A stretch of DNA of 64,000 nucleotides from Arthrobacter oryzae (lineage in GTDB: Bacteria; Actinomycetota; Actinomycetes; Actinomycetales; Micrococcaceae): assembly GCF_003634095.1 (NCBI RefSeq), contig NZ_RBIR01000004.1:248001-312000 (forward strand), given 5' to 3'. The translations under genes and the position numbers were made by a program. The notes below the pieces were generated by a model. That model was not told the origin of the DNA. It made no database searches and saw only the letters and a program-made list of their open reading frames with translations. Of this stretch, positions 31,472-39,400 are shown piece by piece (position 1 is the first letter of the stretch; every line of letters starts with the position of its first letter).

Positions 31472-32377
31472 TCAGGCGGACAGCACGTCCCGGCGTTCCC
31501 GGATTTCCTGCCGGATCGCCTCCAGGACGGCACGGACCGGGGCCGATCGCAGGGACTCCGGCCGGGCCACCGCCCAGATGGGGAGCTGGCGCTGGAAGTC
31601 GTCCGGCAGCACGGGCAGGAACCCGGGCCTGCCCGCGACGAGGAAGTTGGGGAGCAGGCCAATCCCGGCGCCGCGCCGGACCGCCTCCAGCTGGGCGAAG
31701 ACGCTGGTGGCCTGGAAGCTGGACCGCGGCACCGGCAATTCGGTGGAGCGGTGGCCCAGCTCGGCCACCTGCAGGGCCGATTCGACGTAGGAGACGAAGC
31801 CGTGCTGCCGGACGTCGTCGAGCGTGGCCGGAAGCCCGTGCTCCTGCGCGTAGGCGGGACTGGCGTATAGCCGGAGGAAGTAGTTGCTCAGGAAGATGGC
31901 CTGGGCATTTGCCGTCTCCATGGTGCCCACCACCACTTCGAGGTCCACGCCGGAGCGGTTTTGGCTCGCTTTGCGAGTGGCGCTGAGCAACTCCACGTTG
32001 AGCATCGGATTTTCCCGCTGCAGCCGCACGAGGGCCGGGGCGAGGAACTCGGTGCCGAAGCCGTCCGGGGTGCTGATCCGGACCAGGCCGGAGACGACGT
32101 CGCCGGACCGGGCAATGCTGCTGGACAGGGCGCCAAGCGTGCCCTCGATGGCCTCGGCCGCCGTAACGGCCCGGCTGCCGAGCTCCGTCAGCTCCCAGCC
32201 GTGCGGGCTGCGTTCCAGGGTTCTGCCGCCCAGCTGCTTGTCCAGGGCCAGGACCCGGCGCGAGATTGTGGTGTGGGTGGTGCCAAGCGTCTCCGCCACC
32301 GCGTTGAACCGGCCCAGCCGGGCCACTGTCAGCAGGATCAGCAGGTCATCGGGGCTCGGAAGCCGCTTCAAGTCCAC
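31472..32377 (-). CDS. LysR family regulator, likely of the mms operon
   Basis: A 301-residue LysR protein. Its HTH reads RFNAVAETLGTTHTTISRRVLALDKQLGG near 20-48, and a substrate domain follows. I chose the GTG at 32377 (VDLKRLPSPDD) because GAGGAG stands six bases before it; an open frame continues to an ATG at 32416 that lies within an 18-bp palindrome. It is divergent from mmsB-mmsA and should control them. The palindrome 24 bases upstream is the likely binding site, and a related site lies before the MHS transporter. Confidence 0.88.
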   Translation of the reverse strand: MDLKRLPSPDDLLILLTVARLGRFNAVAETLGTTHTTISRRVLALDKQLGGRTLERSPHGWELTELGSRAVTAAEAIEGTLGALSSSIARSGDVVSGLVRISTPDGFGTEFLAPALVRLQRENPMLNVELLSATRKASQNRSGVDLEVVVGTMETANAQAIFLSNYFLRLYASPAYAQEHGLPATLDDVRQHGFVSYVESALQVAELGHRSTELPVPRSSFQATSVFAQLEAVRRGAGIGLLPNFLVAGRPGFLPVLPDDFQRQLPIWAVARPESLRSAPVRAVLEAIRQEIRERRDVLSA

Positions 32378-32400
32378 GATGACTCCTCGGGCTGCGGGGT

Positions 32401-32418
32401 ATGTGCATCCATGCACAT
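32401..32418. promoter_or_regulatory. Perfect 18-bp palindrome, likely LysR operator
   Basis: ATGTGCAT-CC-ATGCACAT lies in the LysR/mmsB divergent region, 24 bases from the LysR start and about 140 from mmsB. It is a fit site for LysR autoregulation and control of mmsB. Confidence 0.6.
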
Positions 32419-32556
32419 GCCATCTGTGATTTTTTACCTTGATTGCACTCTAGCAGGGTGTGATTGTGGACACTGGACGCCATGCTTCCGGTCTTTTGGC
32501 CGGATGGCGGCAATCCCAAGAACGCACGGCAATGATCAAGCAAAGGAGCTTAAGCC

Positions 32557-33459
32557 ATGGCAGTTATCGCCTGGATCGGACTGGGAAACATGGGCGGGGC
32601 CATGTCGGTCAACCTCGCGAACGCAGGACATGAGGTCCGCGGGTACGACCTCAATGCCGAGGCAGTTGCCGCTGCCGGGGCCGGGGGAGTCACTCCGGCC
32701 GGCAGCATTGCCGAGGCCGTCGCCGGCGCCGACGTCGTCTTCACCATGCTCCCCAAGGGCGAACACGCCCGCGCGGTGTACCTCGGCGAGGGCGGTGTCC
32801 TCGCCCATGCGGACACCCGGACACTGTTGGTGGATTCCTCGACGATTGATATCGCCTCCGCCCAGGCCCTGCACGACGCCGCCGCTACCGCGGGCTTCCG
32901 CTTTGTCGACGCCCCCGTCTCGGGCGGCATGAGCGGTGCCAAGGCCGCCACCCTGACCTTCATGATCGGCGGCGAGGCCGGGGCGGTCGCCGACGCCACC
33001 GAATACATCAAACCGATGGCGGCCAACATCATCCCCACCGGCGGCGCCACCACCGGCCAGGCAGCAAAAATCTGCAACAACCTCATGCTCTTCATCAACC
33101 TCGCCTCCACCGCGGAGGGCGCGGTGCTGGCGGACCGGCTGGGCCTGGACAAACAGGTGTTCTGGGACATTGCCTCCGTCTCATCCGGCGACAGCTGGGC
33201 CCTGCGCACCTGGTACCCGGTGGCCGGCGTCGTGCCCACCGCGGCGTCGAACAACGCCTTCGCCCCGACCTTCACCACCGAACTTGCCAACAAGGACATC
33301 GGGCTGGCCATCAGCGCCGCCCGCGACACCGGCACCCCGCTGGAACTCGGCGAGCACGTCCAGCAGCTCTTCCAGCGGCTCATCGACTCCGGCCAGTCCG
33401 GCATGGACTGCTCCGCGATCGTCAAGCTCGTCGACGGCTCGCTCGAATCCGCCAACTGA
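32557..33459 (+). CDS. mmsB: 3-hydroxyisobutyrate dehydrogenase
   Basis: A 300-residue beta-hydroxyacid dehydrogenase that oxidises 3-hydroxyisobutyrate to methylmalonate semialdehyde in valine breakdown. It has WIGLGNMGGAMSVNLANAGH at 5-24 (NAD-binding), DAPVSGGMSGAKAATLTFMI near 119 and the catalytic Lys in QAAKICNNLMLFIN near 170. The ATG has an AAAGGAG ribosome site. It is followed after 58 bases by mmsA, which takes its product. Confidence 0.94.
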   Translation: MAVIAWIGLGNMGGAMSVNLANAGHEVRGYDLNAEAVAAAGAGGVTPAGSIAEAVAGADVVFTMLPKGEHARAVYLGEGGVLAHADTRTLLVDSSTIDIASAQALHDAAATAGFRFVDAPVSGGMSGAKAATLTFMIGGEAGAVADATEYIKPMAANIIPTGGATTGQAAKICNNLMLFINLASTAEGAVLADRLGLDKQVFWDIASVSSGDSWALRTWYPVAGVVPTAASNNAFAPTFTTELANKDIGLAISAARDTGTPLELGEHVQQLFQRLIDSGQSGMDCSAIVKLVDGSLESAN

Positions 33460-33517
33460 CCTCCCCAGCGACCCGGCCCCAGCGGCCCCCCGGCTCCCCA
33501 TGAAAGAGACCCACCCC

Positions 33518-35002
33518 ATGGAACGCATTCCCCACTTCATCAACGGCACCCTGATTTCCGACGCCGAACGCTTCGGCCCCGTCTTCAACCCAGCCACCGG
33601 CGAGCAGGAAAAAGAGGTCGCCCTCGCCTCCGCCGCCCGCGTGGAGGAGGCCATCGACGCCGCCCGCGCCGCGCTGCCCGGCTGGCGCGCCACCAGCCTG
33701 GCCAGGCGCACCGCCATCTTCTTCAAGGTCCGTGAATTGCTCATGCAGCGCCGCCCGGAGCTGGCAGCGCTCCTGACCAGTGAGCACGGCAAGGTCCTCT
33801 CCGACGCCGAGGGTGAAATCACGCGCGGCCTGGAGAACATCGAATTCGCCACCGGGCTCTCCCACGCCCTCAAGGGTGAGCGCTCCGAACAGGTTTCGGG
33901 CGGCGTCGATGTCCACTCGGTCCGCCAGCCGGTCGGCGTCGTCGCCTGCATCACGCCGTTCAACTTCCCCGCCATGGTGCCGCTGTGGATGATCGGCAGC
34001 GCCCTGGCGTGCGGGAACACCGTGCTGCTCAAGCCCAGCGAAAAGGACCCATCCTCCGCCGTCTTCATTGCCCAGGCCTTCGCCGAGGCCGGGCTGCCGG
34101 CAGGCGTCCTCAACGTCGTCCACGGTGACAAGGAAGCCGTCGACGTACTCTTGGAGCACCCGGCCGTCAAGGCCGTCAGCTTTGTCGGCTCGACGCCGAT
34201 CGCGCAGTCCATCTACAAGCGCGCCGCCGATCACGGCAAGCGCGTCCAGGCCCTGGGCGGCGCGAAGAACCACATGGTGGTCCTGCCGGACGCTGACCTC
34301 AGCATGGCCGCGGACGCCGCCGTCTCGGCCGCCTATGGCTCCGCCGGGGAGCGCTGCATGGCCGTCAGCGTCCTTGTGGCCGTCGGCAGCATCGCGGATG
34401 ACCTCGTGGACGCGATCACCACCCGGATGGGCACCCTGAAAATCGGCCCCGGCACGGACCCGGCCTCCCAGATGGGCCCGCTCATCACGGCCGAGCACCG
34501 CGACAAGGTGGCCTCCTACGTCGCCGGCGCGGCCAGCGAGGGTGCCAGCGTGGTGGTGGACGGGCGGGACCAGGAGTTCGACTCCAACGGCTTCTTCATC
34601 GGCGTCAGCCTGATCGATCACGTCAAGCCCGGCATGAAGGTCTACGACGACGAGATCTTCGGCCCCGTCCTCTCGGTGGTGCGCGTCGAGACCTACGCCG
34701 ACGCCGTCAAGCTCGTCAACGACAACGAGTTCGGCAACGGCGTGGCGATCTTCACCCGCGACGGCGGCGCCGCCCGCCAGTTTGAGTTCGACGTCGAGGC
34801 AGGCATGGTGGGCGTCAATGTGCCCATCCCGGTGCCGGTGGGCACCTTCTCCTTCGGCGGCTGGAAGAACTCGCTCTTTGGCGACACCCACATGTACGGC
34901 CCCGAGAGCATCCGCTTCTACACCCGCGGCAAGGTGGTCACCACCCGCTGGCCGGACCCCGCCACCTCGGTGATCGACCTCGGCTTCCCCCAGGTGGACT
35001 GA
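33518..35002 (+). CDS. mmsA: Methylmalonate-semialdehyde dehydrogenase (CoA-acylating)
   Basis: A 494-residue aldehyde dehydrogenase that turns methylmalonate semialdehyde into propionyl-CoA. It has FINGTLISDAERFGPVFNPA near 7-26, TPFNFPAMVPLWM near 146, GGAKNHMVV near 246 and the catalytic Cys in SAGERCMAVSV near 282. I chose MERIPHF at 33518, which fits MMSDH length; an ATG six codons earlier (33500) is possible. The propionyl-CoA produced could feed the carboxylase whose subunits are at 1.5-3.4 kb. The third 65-nt repeat follows. Confidence 0.94.
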   Translation: MERIPHFINGTLISDAERFGPVFNPATGEQEKEVALASAARVEEAIDAARAALPGWRATSLARRTAIFFKVRELLMQRRPELAALLTSEHGKVLSDAEGEITRGLENIEFATGLSHALKGERSEQVSGGVDVHSVRQPVGVVACITPFNFPAMVPLWMIGSALACGNTVLLKPSEKDPSSAVFIAQAFAEAGLPAGVLNVVHGDKEAVDVLLEHPAVKAVSFVGSTPIAQSIYKRAADHGKRVQALGGAKNHMVVLPDADLSMAADAAVSAAYGSAGERCMAVSVLVAVGSIADDLVDAITTRMGTLKIGPGTDPASQMGPLITAEHRDKVASYVAGAASEGASVVVDGRDQEFDSNGFFIGVSLIDHVKPGMKVYDDEIFGPVLSVVRVETYADAVKLVNDNEFGNGVAIFTRDGGAARQFEFDVEAGMVGVNVPIPVPVGTFSFGGWKNSLFGDTHMYGPESIRFYTRGKVVTTRWPDPATSVIDLGFPQVD

Positions 35003-35031
35003 CTCCCGCCGCTCCCGCCGCCCCGCTCCAA

Positions 35032-35096
35032 GCAACGCGGGGTCACCTACGGCCCATCCCGACCCGGATCATGGGCCGTAGGTGACCCCGCGTTGC
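35032..35096. repeat. 65-nt inverted-repeat element, copy 3
   Basis: GCAACGCGGGGTCACCTACG and its complement form the stem; the loop is about CCCGACCCGG. It lies 29 bases after the mmsA stop. Relative to copy 2, the arm base pairs T-A and G-C are changed to C-G and A-T on both sides, keeping the stem. Confidence 0.88.
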
Positions 35097-35169
35097 CTTG
35101 GGCTCTCGCCGGTGCCGGGTGCCGGGGCTAGAGTGGGCGGGCAGGGACACCCAGGAACCGGGAGGCATT

Positions 35170-35730
35170 GTGACCACGCTCGACCACCGACCCAACACGG
35201 CATTGCTGGTTGTCGACATGCAGGTGGGCGTGGTCGCGGAGGCCTACCGCCGGGACGCCGTCGTTGCCACCATTGCAGCCCTCGTGGAGAAGGCGCGCGC
35301 CGCCGGCATCGACGTCGTCTGGGTGCAGCACAGCGGCGAGGAGCTTCCGCCGGGCAGCGACGGCTGGCAGTTTGTGCGCGAGCTTGCCCGGGGTGCGGCT
35401 GAGCCTCTCGTGGCCAAGGAATACGCCGACGCCTTCGAGGCGACTGAGCTGGAGTCCGTGCTCGCCGCCCGCGGCATTGGGCGCCTCTACCTGGCCGGGG
35501 CGCAGACCGACGAGTGCATCCGTTCCACCCTGCACGGCGCGATCACCCGCGGCTACGATGTCACGCTGGTTGCGGACGCGCACACCACGGAGGACCTTAG
35601 CCCGTTTGGTGCGCCGCCGCCGGAACTGGTGGTGGCCCACACCAATCTGTACTGGCAGTCCCACAGAGCCCCGGGACGGACGGCCGGAACGGTCAAGGCG
35701 GCCGACGTCGACTTCGCCCGCCGTTCGTGA
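35170..35730 (+). CDS. Isochorismatase-family cysteine hydrolase
   Basis: A 186-residue cysteine hydrolase. The Asp-Lys-Cys triad is visible: Asp in LLVVDMQVGV near 16, Lys in LVAKEYADAF near 82 and Cys in AQTDECIRSTLHGA near 116. Members hydrolyse isochorismate, nicotinamide, N-carbamoylsarcosine or other amides, so the substrate is open. The GTG at 35170 (VTTLDHRPN) has a GGGAGG ribosome site. It ends one base before the convergent SHOCT gene, with no terminator visible between them. Confidence 0.88.
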   Translation: MTTLDHRPNTALLVVDMQVGVVAEAYRRDAVVATIAALVEKARAAGIDVVWVQHSGEELPPGSDGWQFVRELARGAAEPLVAKEYADAFEATELESVLAARGIGRLYLAGAQTDECIRSTLHGAITRGYDVTLVADAHTTEDLSPFGAPPPELVVAHTNLYWQSHRAPGRTAGTVKAADVDFARRS

Positions 35731-35731
35731 C

Positions 35732-36340
35732 CTAGCCGTTCATGATTTCGGCGCGCTGGGCCATGTAGTCCTCCATGGACAATTTGCCGTCGGTGTACTT
35801 CTGGTCGAGTTCGGCGAGCTTGCGGGCCCGGTAGCCCGGCGCGGCCGATGACGGCTGGGGGACCTGGGGGACCTGGGGAGCCTGCGGCTGACCTGCGCCC
35901 GGTGCAGGTTCGTGCGGCTGCGGCGGGTTGTTGAGGTACTGGGGGCTGTCCTCGTACGGAACGGGGGGCTGGTAGCCGGCCGGGCCCGGGTACTGCTGAC
36001 CGGGATATGGCTCGGTCGGGAACGGCTGGTCCGGGAACCGGGGGCCGGGGTAGGGCTGGTTGGGGTACTGCTGGCCGGGGTACTGCTGGGGGTACGGCTG
36101 GTTGCCTTGGCCGGGCTGCTTCGGAGCGCCCAGCTGGCCGAAGCCGCCGAAGTAGTCCTGCTGCGTGTAGCCGTCCCGCGGCTGGTTGTTCTGGCTGCCC
36201 GGGTTGTTCTGGTTTCCCGGGAACTGGCCGAACTGGCCCGGCGTGCCCTGGTTCCGGCCCTGGACAGACCTCCGGTAGCGGCGCACCGCCATGGGAACCA
36301 GGAACGATAACACGATGATCCAGAAGAACATGCTGCTCAC
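35732..36340 (-). CDS. Membrane protein with Pro/Gln/Tyr repeats and SHOCT-like end
   Basis: A 202-residue protein. One N-terminal membrane segment (FFWIIVLSFLVPMAV, residues 5-19) is followed by a cytosolic or surface region of about 120 residues with repeated QPYPxQQYP-type blocks, low-complexity and rich in Pro, Gln, Gly and Tyr. The C-terminal 30 residues, RKLAELDQKYTDGKLSMEDYMAQRAEIM, resemble a SHOCT domain, a short helical motif found at the ends of many small bacterial proteins. The function is unknown. GTG (36340) or ATG (36331) could start it. Confidence 0.75.
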   Translation of the reverse strand: MSSMFFWIIVLSFLVPMAVRRYRRSVQGRNQGTPGQFGQFPGNQNNPGSQNNQPRDGYTQQDYFGGFGQLGAPKQPGQGNQPYPQQYPGQQYPNQPYPGPRFPDQPFPTEPYPGQQYPGPAGYQPPVPYEDSPQYLNNPPQPHEPAPGAGQPQAPQVPQVPQPSSAAPGYRARKLAELDQKYTDGKLSMEDYMAQRAEIMNG

Positions 36341-36401
36341 GGTGCGGGGCCTTTCGACGGTAGGGCCTGAGGAGTGTCCTTCCAGCTTAGGCCCCGCAGG
36401 C

Positions 36402-37283
36402 TCAGGACCGTACCGGGTCCTCGGCGCCCGGCGGGCCCTCGCCCGAGCCCAGCGGAACCCCGGGGCCGAACACCGGGCCGGGCAGCGGCCGCTTGGCCGT
36501 CACGCCGTCGCCCGAGGAGCGGTGCCGCAGCCGGCGCACCACCCAGGGGACGAAGTATTCCCTGGCCCACACGAGGTCCCCGCTGCGGGCCTCCCGCCAG
36601 CTGCGCTGCGGCATCGGCTTGGGGGAGAGCGGCTCCAAGGTGTGGGCGACGTTCAGGGAGTCCAGCACCATGGCCGCGATCGTGTGGTGGCCCAGCGGCG
36701 AGAAGTGCAGCCGGTCCGCATTCCACATCTGCGGATCGTTGAGCTGGCGCAGGGACCACATGTCCGCGATCACGGCGTCGTGGCGCGCGGCGATGGTGCG
36801 CAGGTTCTCGTTGTAAATGGCCACCTTGCTCCGGATCCGGCCCAGGACCGTGGAACCGGTGTCCGGGCCGTTGAACAGGACCACGGTGGCACCGCCCAGG
36901 CTCAGGATTTGCACCACCGAATCGAGTTTTTCGGCCAGCGCGTCCGGATCGCCGCCCGGACGGATGAGGTCGTTGCCGCCCGCCGAGAGCGTGATGAGGT
37001 CCGGCTTGAGCGACAGGCAGTGCGCGAGTTGCTGGTCCACGATCTGCTGCAGAAGCCGGCCCCTGACGGCGAGGTTGGCGTAGGCGAAGTCGTTGTGGCC
37101 GCGGCTGAGTTCCTCGGCCACCCGGTCTGCCCAGCCCCGGTGGCCGCCCGGGCTGGCAGGCTCCGGGTCGCCGATGCCTTCCGTGAAGGAGTCTCCCATG
37201 GCCACATAGCGGGTCCACGGGTGGGTCACGACGGCGTCGGCTGATGCGTCCGGTGCGTTGTCCATGGCTTCGGTTTCGCTCAC
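36402..37283 (-). CDS. SGNH/GDSL family hydrolase
   Basis: A 293-residue esterase/lipase-like protein. Block I is YVAMGDSFTEGIGDP near 26-40 with the nucleophile Ser, block III is TLSAGGNDLIRPG near 96-108 and block V, DRLHFSPLGHHTIA, near 191-204 provides the Asp-His pair. There is no clear signal peptide. The C-terminal part (about 230-293) is Arg/Pro/Gly-rich and is probably a flexible tail. The start is GTG at 37283, with AGGA upstream. Natural substrate unknown. It is divergent from the esterase at 37360. Confidence 0.88.
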   Translation of the reverse strand: MSETEAMDNAPDASADAVVTHPWTRYVAMGDSFTEGIGDPEPASPGGHRGWADRVAEELSRGHNDFAYANLAVRGRLLQQIVDQQLAHCLSLKPDLITLSAGGNDLIRPGGDPDALAEKLDSVVQILSLGGATVVLFNGPDTGSTVLGRIRSKVAIYNENLRTIAARHDAVIADMWSLRQLNDPQMWNADRLHFSPLGHHTIAAMVLDSLNVAHTLEPLSPKPMPQRSWREARSGDLVWAREYFVPWVVRRLRHRSSGDGVTAKRPLPGPVFGPGVPLGSGEGPPGAEDPVRS

Positions 37284-37328
37284 CTTCTAATCCTGCACTC
37301 TTCCCGCCAAGCTACGCCACCGTAGCTT

Positions 37329-37344
37329 GTTACCGGAAGGTAAC
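37329..37344. promoter_or_regulatory. Palindromic operator candidate, GTTAC-N6-GTAAC (copy 2)
   Basis: GTTACC-GGAA-GGTAAC is a perfect 16-bp palindrome with 6-bp arms. It ends three bases before the -10-like AAGAAT of the esterase gene (37348-37353), where bound protein would block the promoter. Confidence 0.6.
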
Positions 37345-37359
37345 TGTAAGAATGGTTCC

Positions 37360-38010
37360 ATGACTGAAGCCGCTGCCTTCCCCGCCCCTATTGTCCTGTG
37401 GTCCCAGCCCGAAGAGGCCCGCGCCGGCAAGCCCCTCCTGGTGCTGCTGCACGGCTACGGCGCCAACGAACAGGACCTGCTCAGCCTGGCGGACATGCTG
37501 CCGGAGGAGTTTGTGGTGGCCTCGCTGCGCGCCCCGATCGTCTCCGGCCCGGGGTTCACCTGGTTCCCGCTGACGGCGTCCATCGACTATTCGCTCGACG
37601 CCGTCAAGGACGCCGCGGCATATGTGCAGGACTGGATCGACTCGGTCAAGGCCAACCACCCCTCGGTGACGCTGCTCGGGTTCTCCATGGGCATGGCGAT
37701 GGCCACCACGCTGCTGCGGCAGCGGCCGGACGGGTACGCCGCCGTCGTCGGGCTTTCAGGCTTCGCCGTCGACGCCGACGGGGACACAAGCTTCCGCGAC
37801 GCGGAACTGGACGGGACCGTGCCGCTGTTCTGGGGCCGGGACCAGCAGGATCCCGTGATCACGCCGGACAAGATCGACTTCACCATGGGCTGGGTGCGCA
37901 ATCACGTCAAGCTCACCAAGGTCCTGTATACAGGCATGTGGCACGGCATCAACCAACAGGAAATCGGCCATGTCGCGGAGTTCCTCACGCACGAGGTACT
38001 CAACAAATAG
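37360..38010 (+). CDS. Phospholipase/carboxylesterase (alpha/beta hydrolase)
   Basis: A 216-residue serine hydrolase of the carboxylesterase/phospholipase type. It has LLVLLHGYGANEQDLLSL near 25-42 (oxyanion hole), the nucleophile in LGFSMGMAMA near 106-115, and the C-terminal His in GMWHGINQQE near 193-202. The Asp of the triad is probably in WGRDQQDPV. It acts on ester bonds of lipids or acylated compounds; the substrate is unknown. The ATG at 37360 is six bases after AAGAAT (leaderless). The GTTAC palindrome overlaps its promoter. Confidence 0.87.
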   Translation: MTEAAAFPAPIVLWSQPEEARAGKPLLVLLHGYGANEQDLLSLADMLPEEFVVASLRAPIVSGPGFTWFPLTASIDYSLDAVKDAAAYVQDWIDSVKANHPSVTLLGFSMGMAMATTLLRQRPDGYAAVVGLSGFAVDADGDTSFRDAELDGTVPLFWGRDQQDPVITPDKIDFTMGWVRNHVKLTKVLYTGMWHGINQQEIGHVAEFLTHEVLNK

Positions 38011-38043
38011 GGCCGGACGACGACGGCGGCCCCGCCGCCGCTG

Positions 38044-38280
38044 CTACGCGGCGGGGGGCGCGCTGATCCGCACGGTCCGGCCGTTCACGGTGACAGTGTC
38101 GCCGTCGTGAAGCTGCCGGCCCCGGCGCTCATCGATTTCGCCGTTGACTTTGACCAGCCCGCTCTTGATCAGGTCCGCGGCCTCCACGCCGTCCTCAACC
38201 AGATTCGCGAGTTTCAGCAGCTGACCCAGCCGGATCATGCTGTCGCGGATGATGATGTCTTCGAATTCCGTATTGCTCAT
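38044..38280 (-). CDS. S4-domain RNA-binding protein
   Basis: A 78-residue protein made of one S4 domain: MIRLGQLLKLANLVEDGVEAADLIKSG then VKVNGEIDERRGRQLHDGDTV. Single S4-domain proteins (YbcJ/RlbA type) bind structured RNA; the role here is unknown. The ATG at 38280 (MSNTEFEDIII) is only 33 bases from the divergent transporter start; longer in-frame starts overlap that transporter. A -10-like CATCAT stands seven bases upstream. Confidence 0.85.
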   Translation of the reverse strand: MSNTEFEDIIIRDSMIRLGQLLKLANLVEDGVEAADLIKSGLVKVNGEIDERRGRQLHDGDTVTVNGRTVRISAPPAA

Positions 38281-38313
38281 ATAGGCAATGATGCCTGACC
38301 TAAGGTGGCACCA

Positions 38314-39279
38314 ATGACCCACGCACCCCGGCTCCCGCTCATCGCGGGACTGCCCATGGCCATAGCGGCCGGGTTGTTCATCCCGCTCCAGGGCCGGATC
38401 AACGGCGCCCTCGGGGTGGCCCTCAGCGACGGAATCGGCGCCGCCGTCGTCAGTTTCAGCACCGGGCTGGTAGTGATGGCCGTCATTTCGCTGGCGCTGC
38501 CCAAGGGCCGGGCCGGGCTGGCGCGGATCCTGCCGGCCGTGCGCGAACGGCAGTTTCCGCCCTACTACGTCCTGGCCGGGTGCATCGGGGCCCTGTTTGT
38601 CTTCGCCCAATCCTTCACCGTGGCCGTGCTCGGCGTCGCCCTCTTCACCGTGGCCGCCGTGACGGGACAGACACTCAGCGGACTGCTGGTGGACCGGATG
38701 GGGATCGGACCGGCGGGGAAGAGGCCCATCACCGGCATCCGGGTGCTCGGCAGTGCGCTGACCGTCGCCGCCGTCGCGTGGGCGGTCTCACCCCGGTTCA
38801 GCGCCGGAGAATCCGGGCTGCAGCTGCTCCTTCCGGTGCTCCTGCCGCTTCTGGCCGGGTTTCTGATGAGTTTCCAGCAGGCCATGAACGGCACGGCCAC
38901 CGTCCACTACGGTTCCCCGATCGCCGCGACGTTTGTGAACTTCATCGCCGGAGCCGCCCTGCTCTGGGTGGCCTGGTTGATCAAGCTCGCGGTGGCCGGG
39001 GCCGGCAACCCCCTCCCGGCGCAGTGGTGGTACTACCTGGGCGGCCCCCTTGGCTGCGTATTTATCGGGGTCGGCGCCCTGCTGGTCCGCAGCCTGGGCG
39101 TGCTGGTCACCGGCCTCGGGATGATCGCCGGGCAGCTGCTCGGGTCCCTCGGACTTGACCTGATCTTCCCGGTTCCCGGGTCCGTCGTCGCCCTTCCCAC
39201 AGTCCTTGGCACCCTTCTCACCCTCGGCGCCATCATCCTGGCCACCCTGCCCTGGCCCCGGGGCGCACTGAAGCGGTAG
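38314..39279 (+). CDS. DMT-superfamily transporter (DUF606 type)
   Basis: A 321-residue membrane protein with ten predicted helices in two homologous halves. Each half opens with the pattern (MAIAAGLFIPLQGRINGALG near 13-32; LLAGFLMSFQQAMNGTAT near 182-199) seen in DUF606/EamA-like transporters. The substrate is unknown. TAAGGT lies seven bases before the ATG, suggesting a leaderless message. It shares a 33-bp interval with the S4-domain gene, so their promoters interlock. Confidence 0.85.
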   Translation: MTHAPRLPLIAGLPMAIAAGLFIPLQGRINGALGVALSDGIGAAVVSFSTGLVVMAVISLALPKGRAGLARILPAVRERQFPPYYVLAGCIGALFVFAQSFTVAVLGVALFTVAAVTGQTLSGLLVDRMGIGPAGKRPITGIRVLGSALTVAAVAWAVSPRFSAGESGLQLLLPVLLPLLAGFLMSFQQAMNGTATVHYGSPIAATFVNFIAGAALLWVAWLIKLAVAGAGNPLPAQWWYYLGGPLGCVFIGVGALLVRSLGVLVTGLGMIAGQLLGSLGLDLIFPVPGSVVALPTVLGTLLTLGAIILATLPWPRGALKR

Positions 39280-39400
39280 CGGGCCGGTAGGCTGGGAGTT
39301 TGCATCCCACTGTTCATTTCCCCCTGCCGGCAACCAGCCGGTGACCCGGGGCTGACACCGCGGACCGCACCCAGCGGCCCTGTAGAAAATTGGAGTTCCC

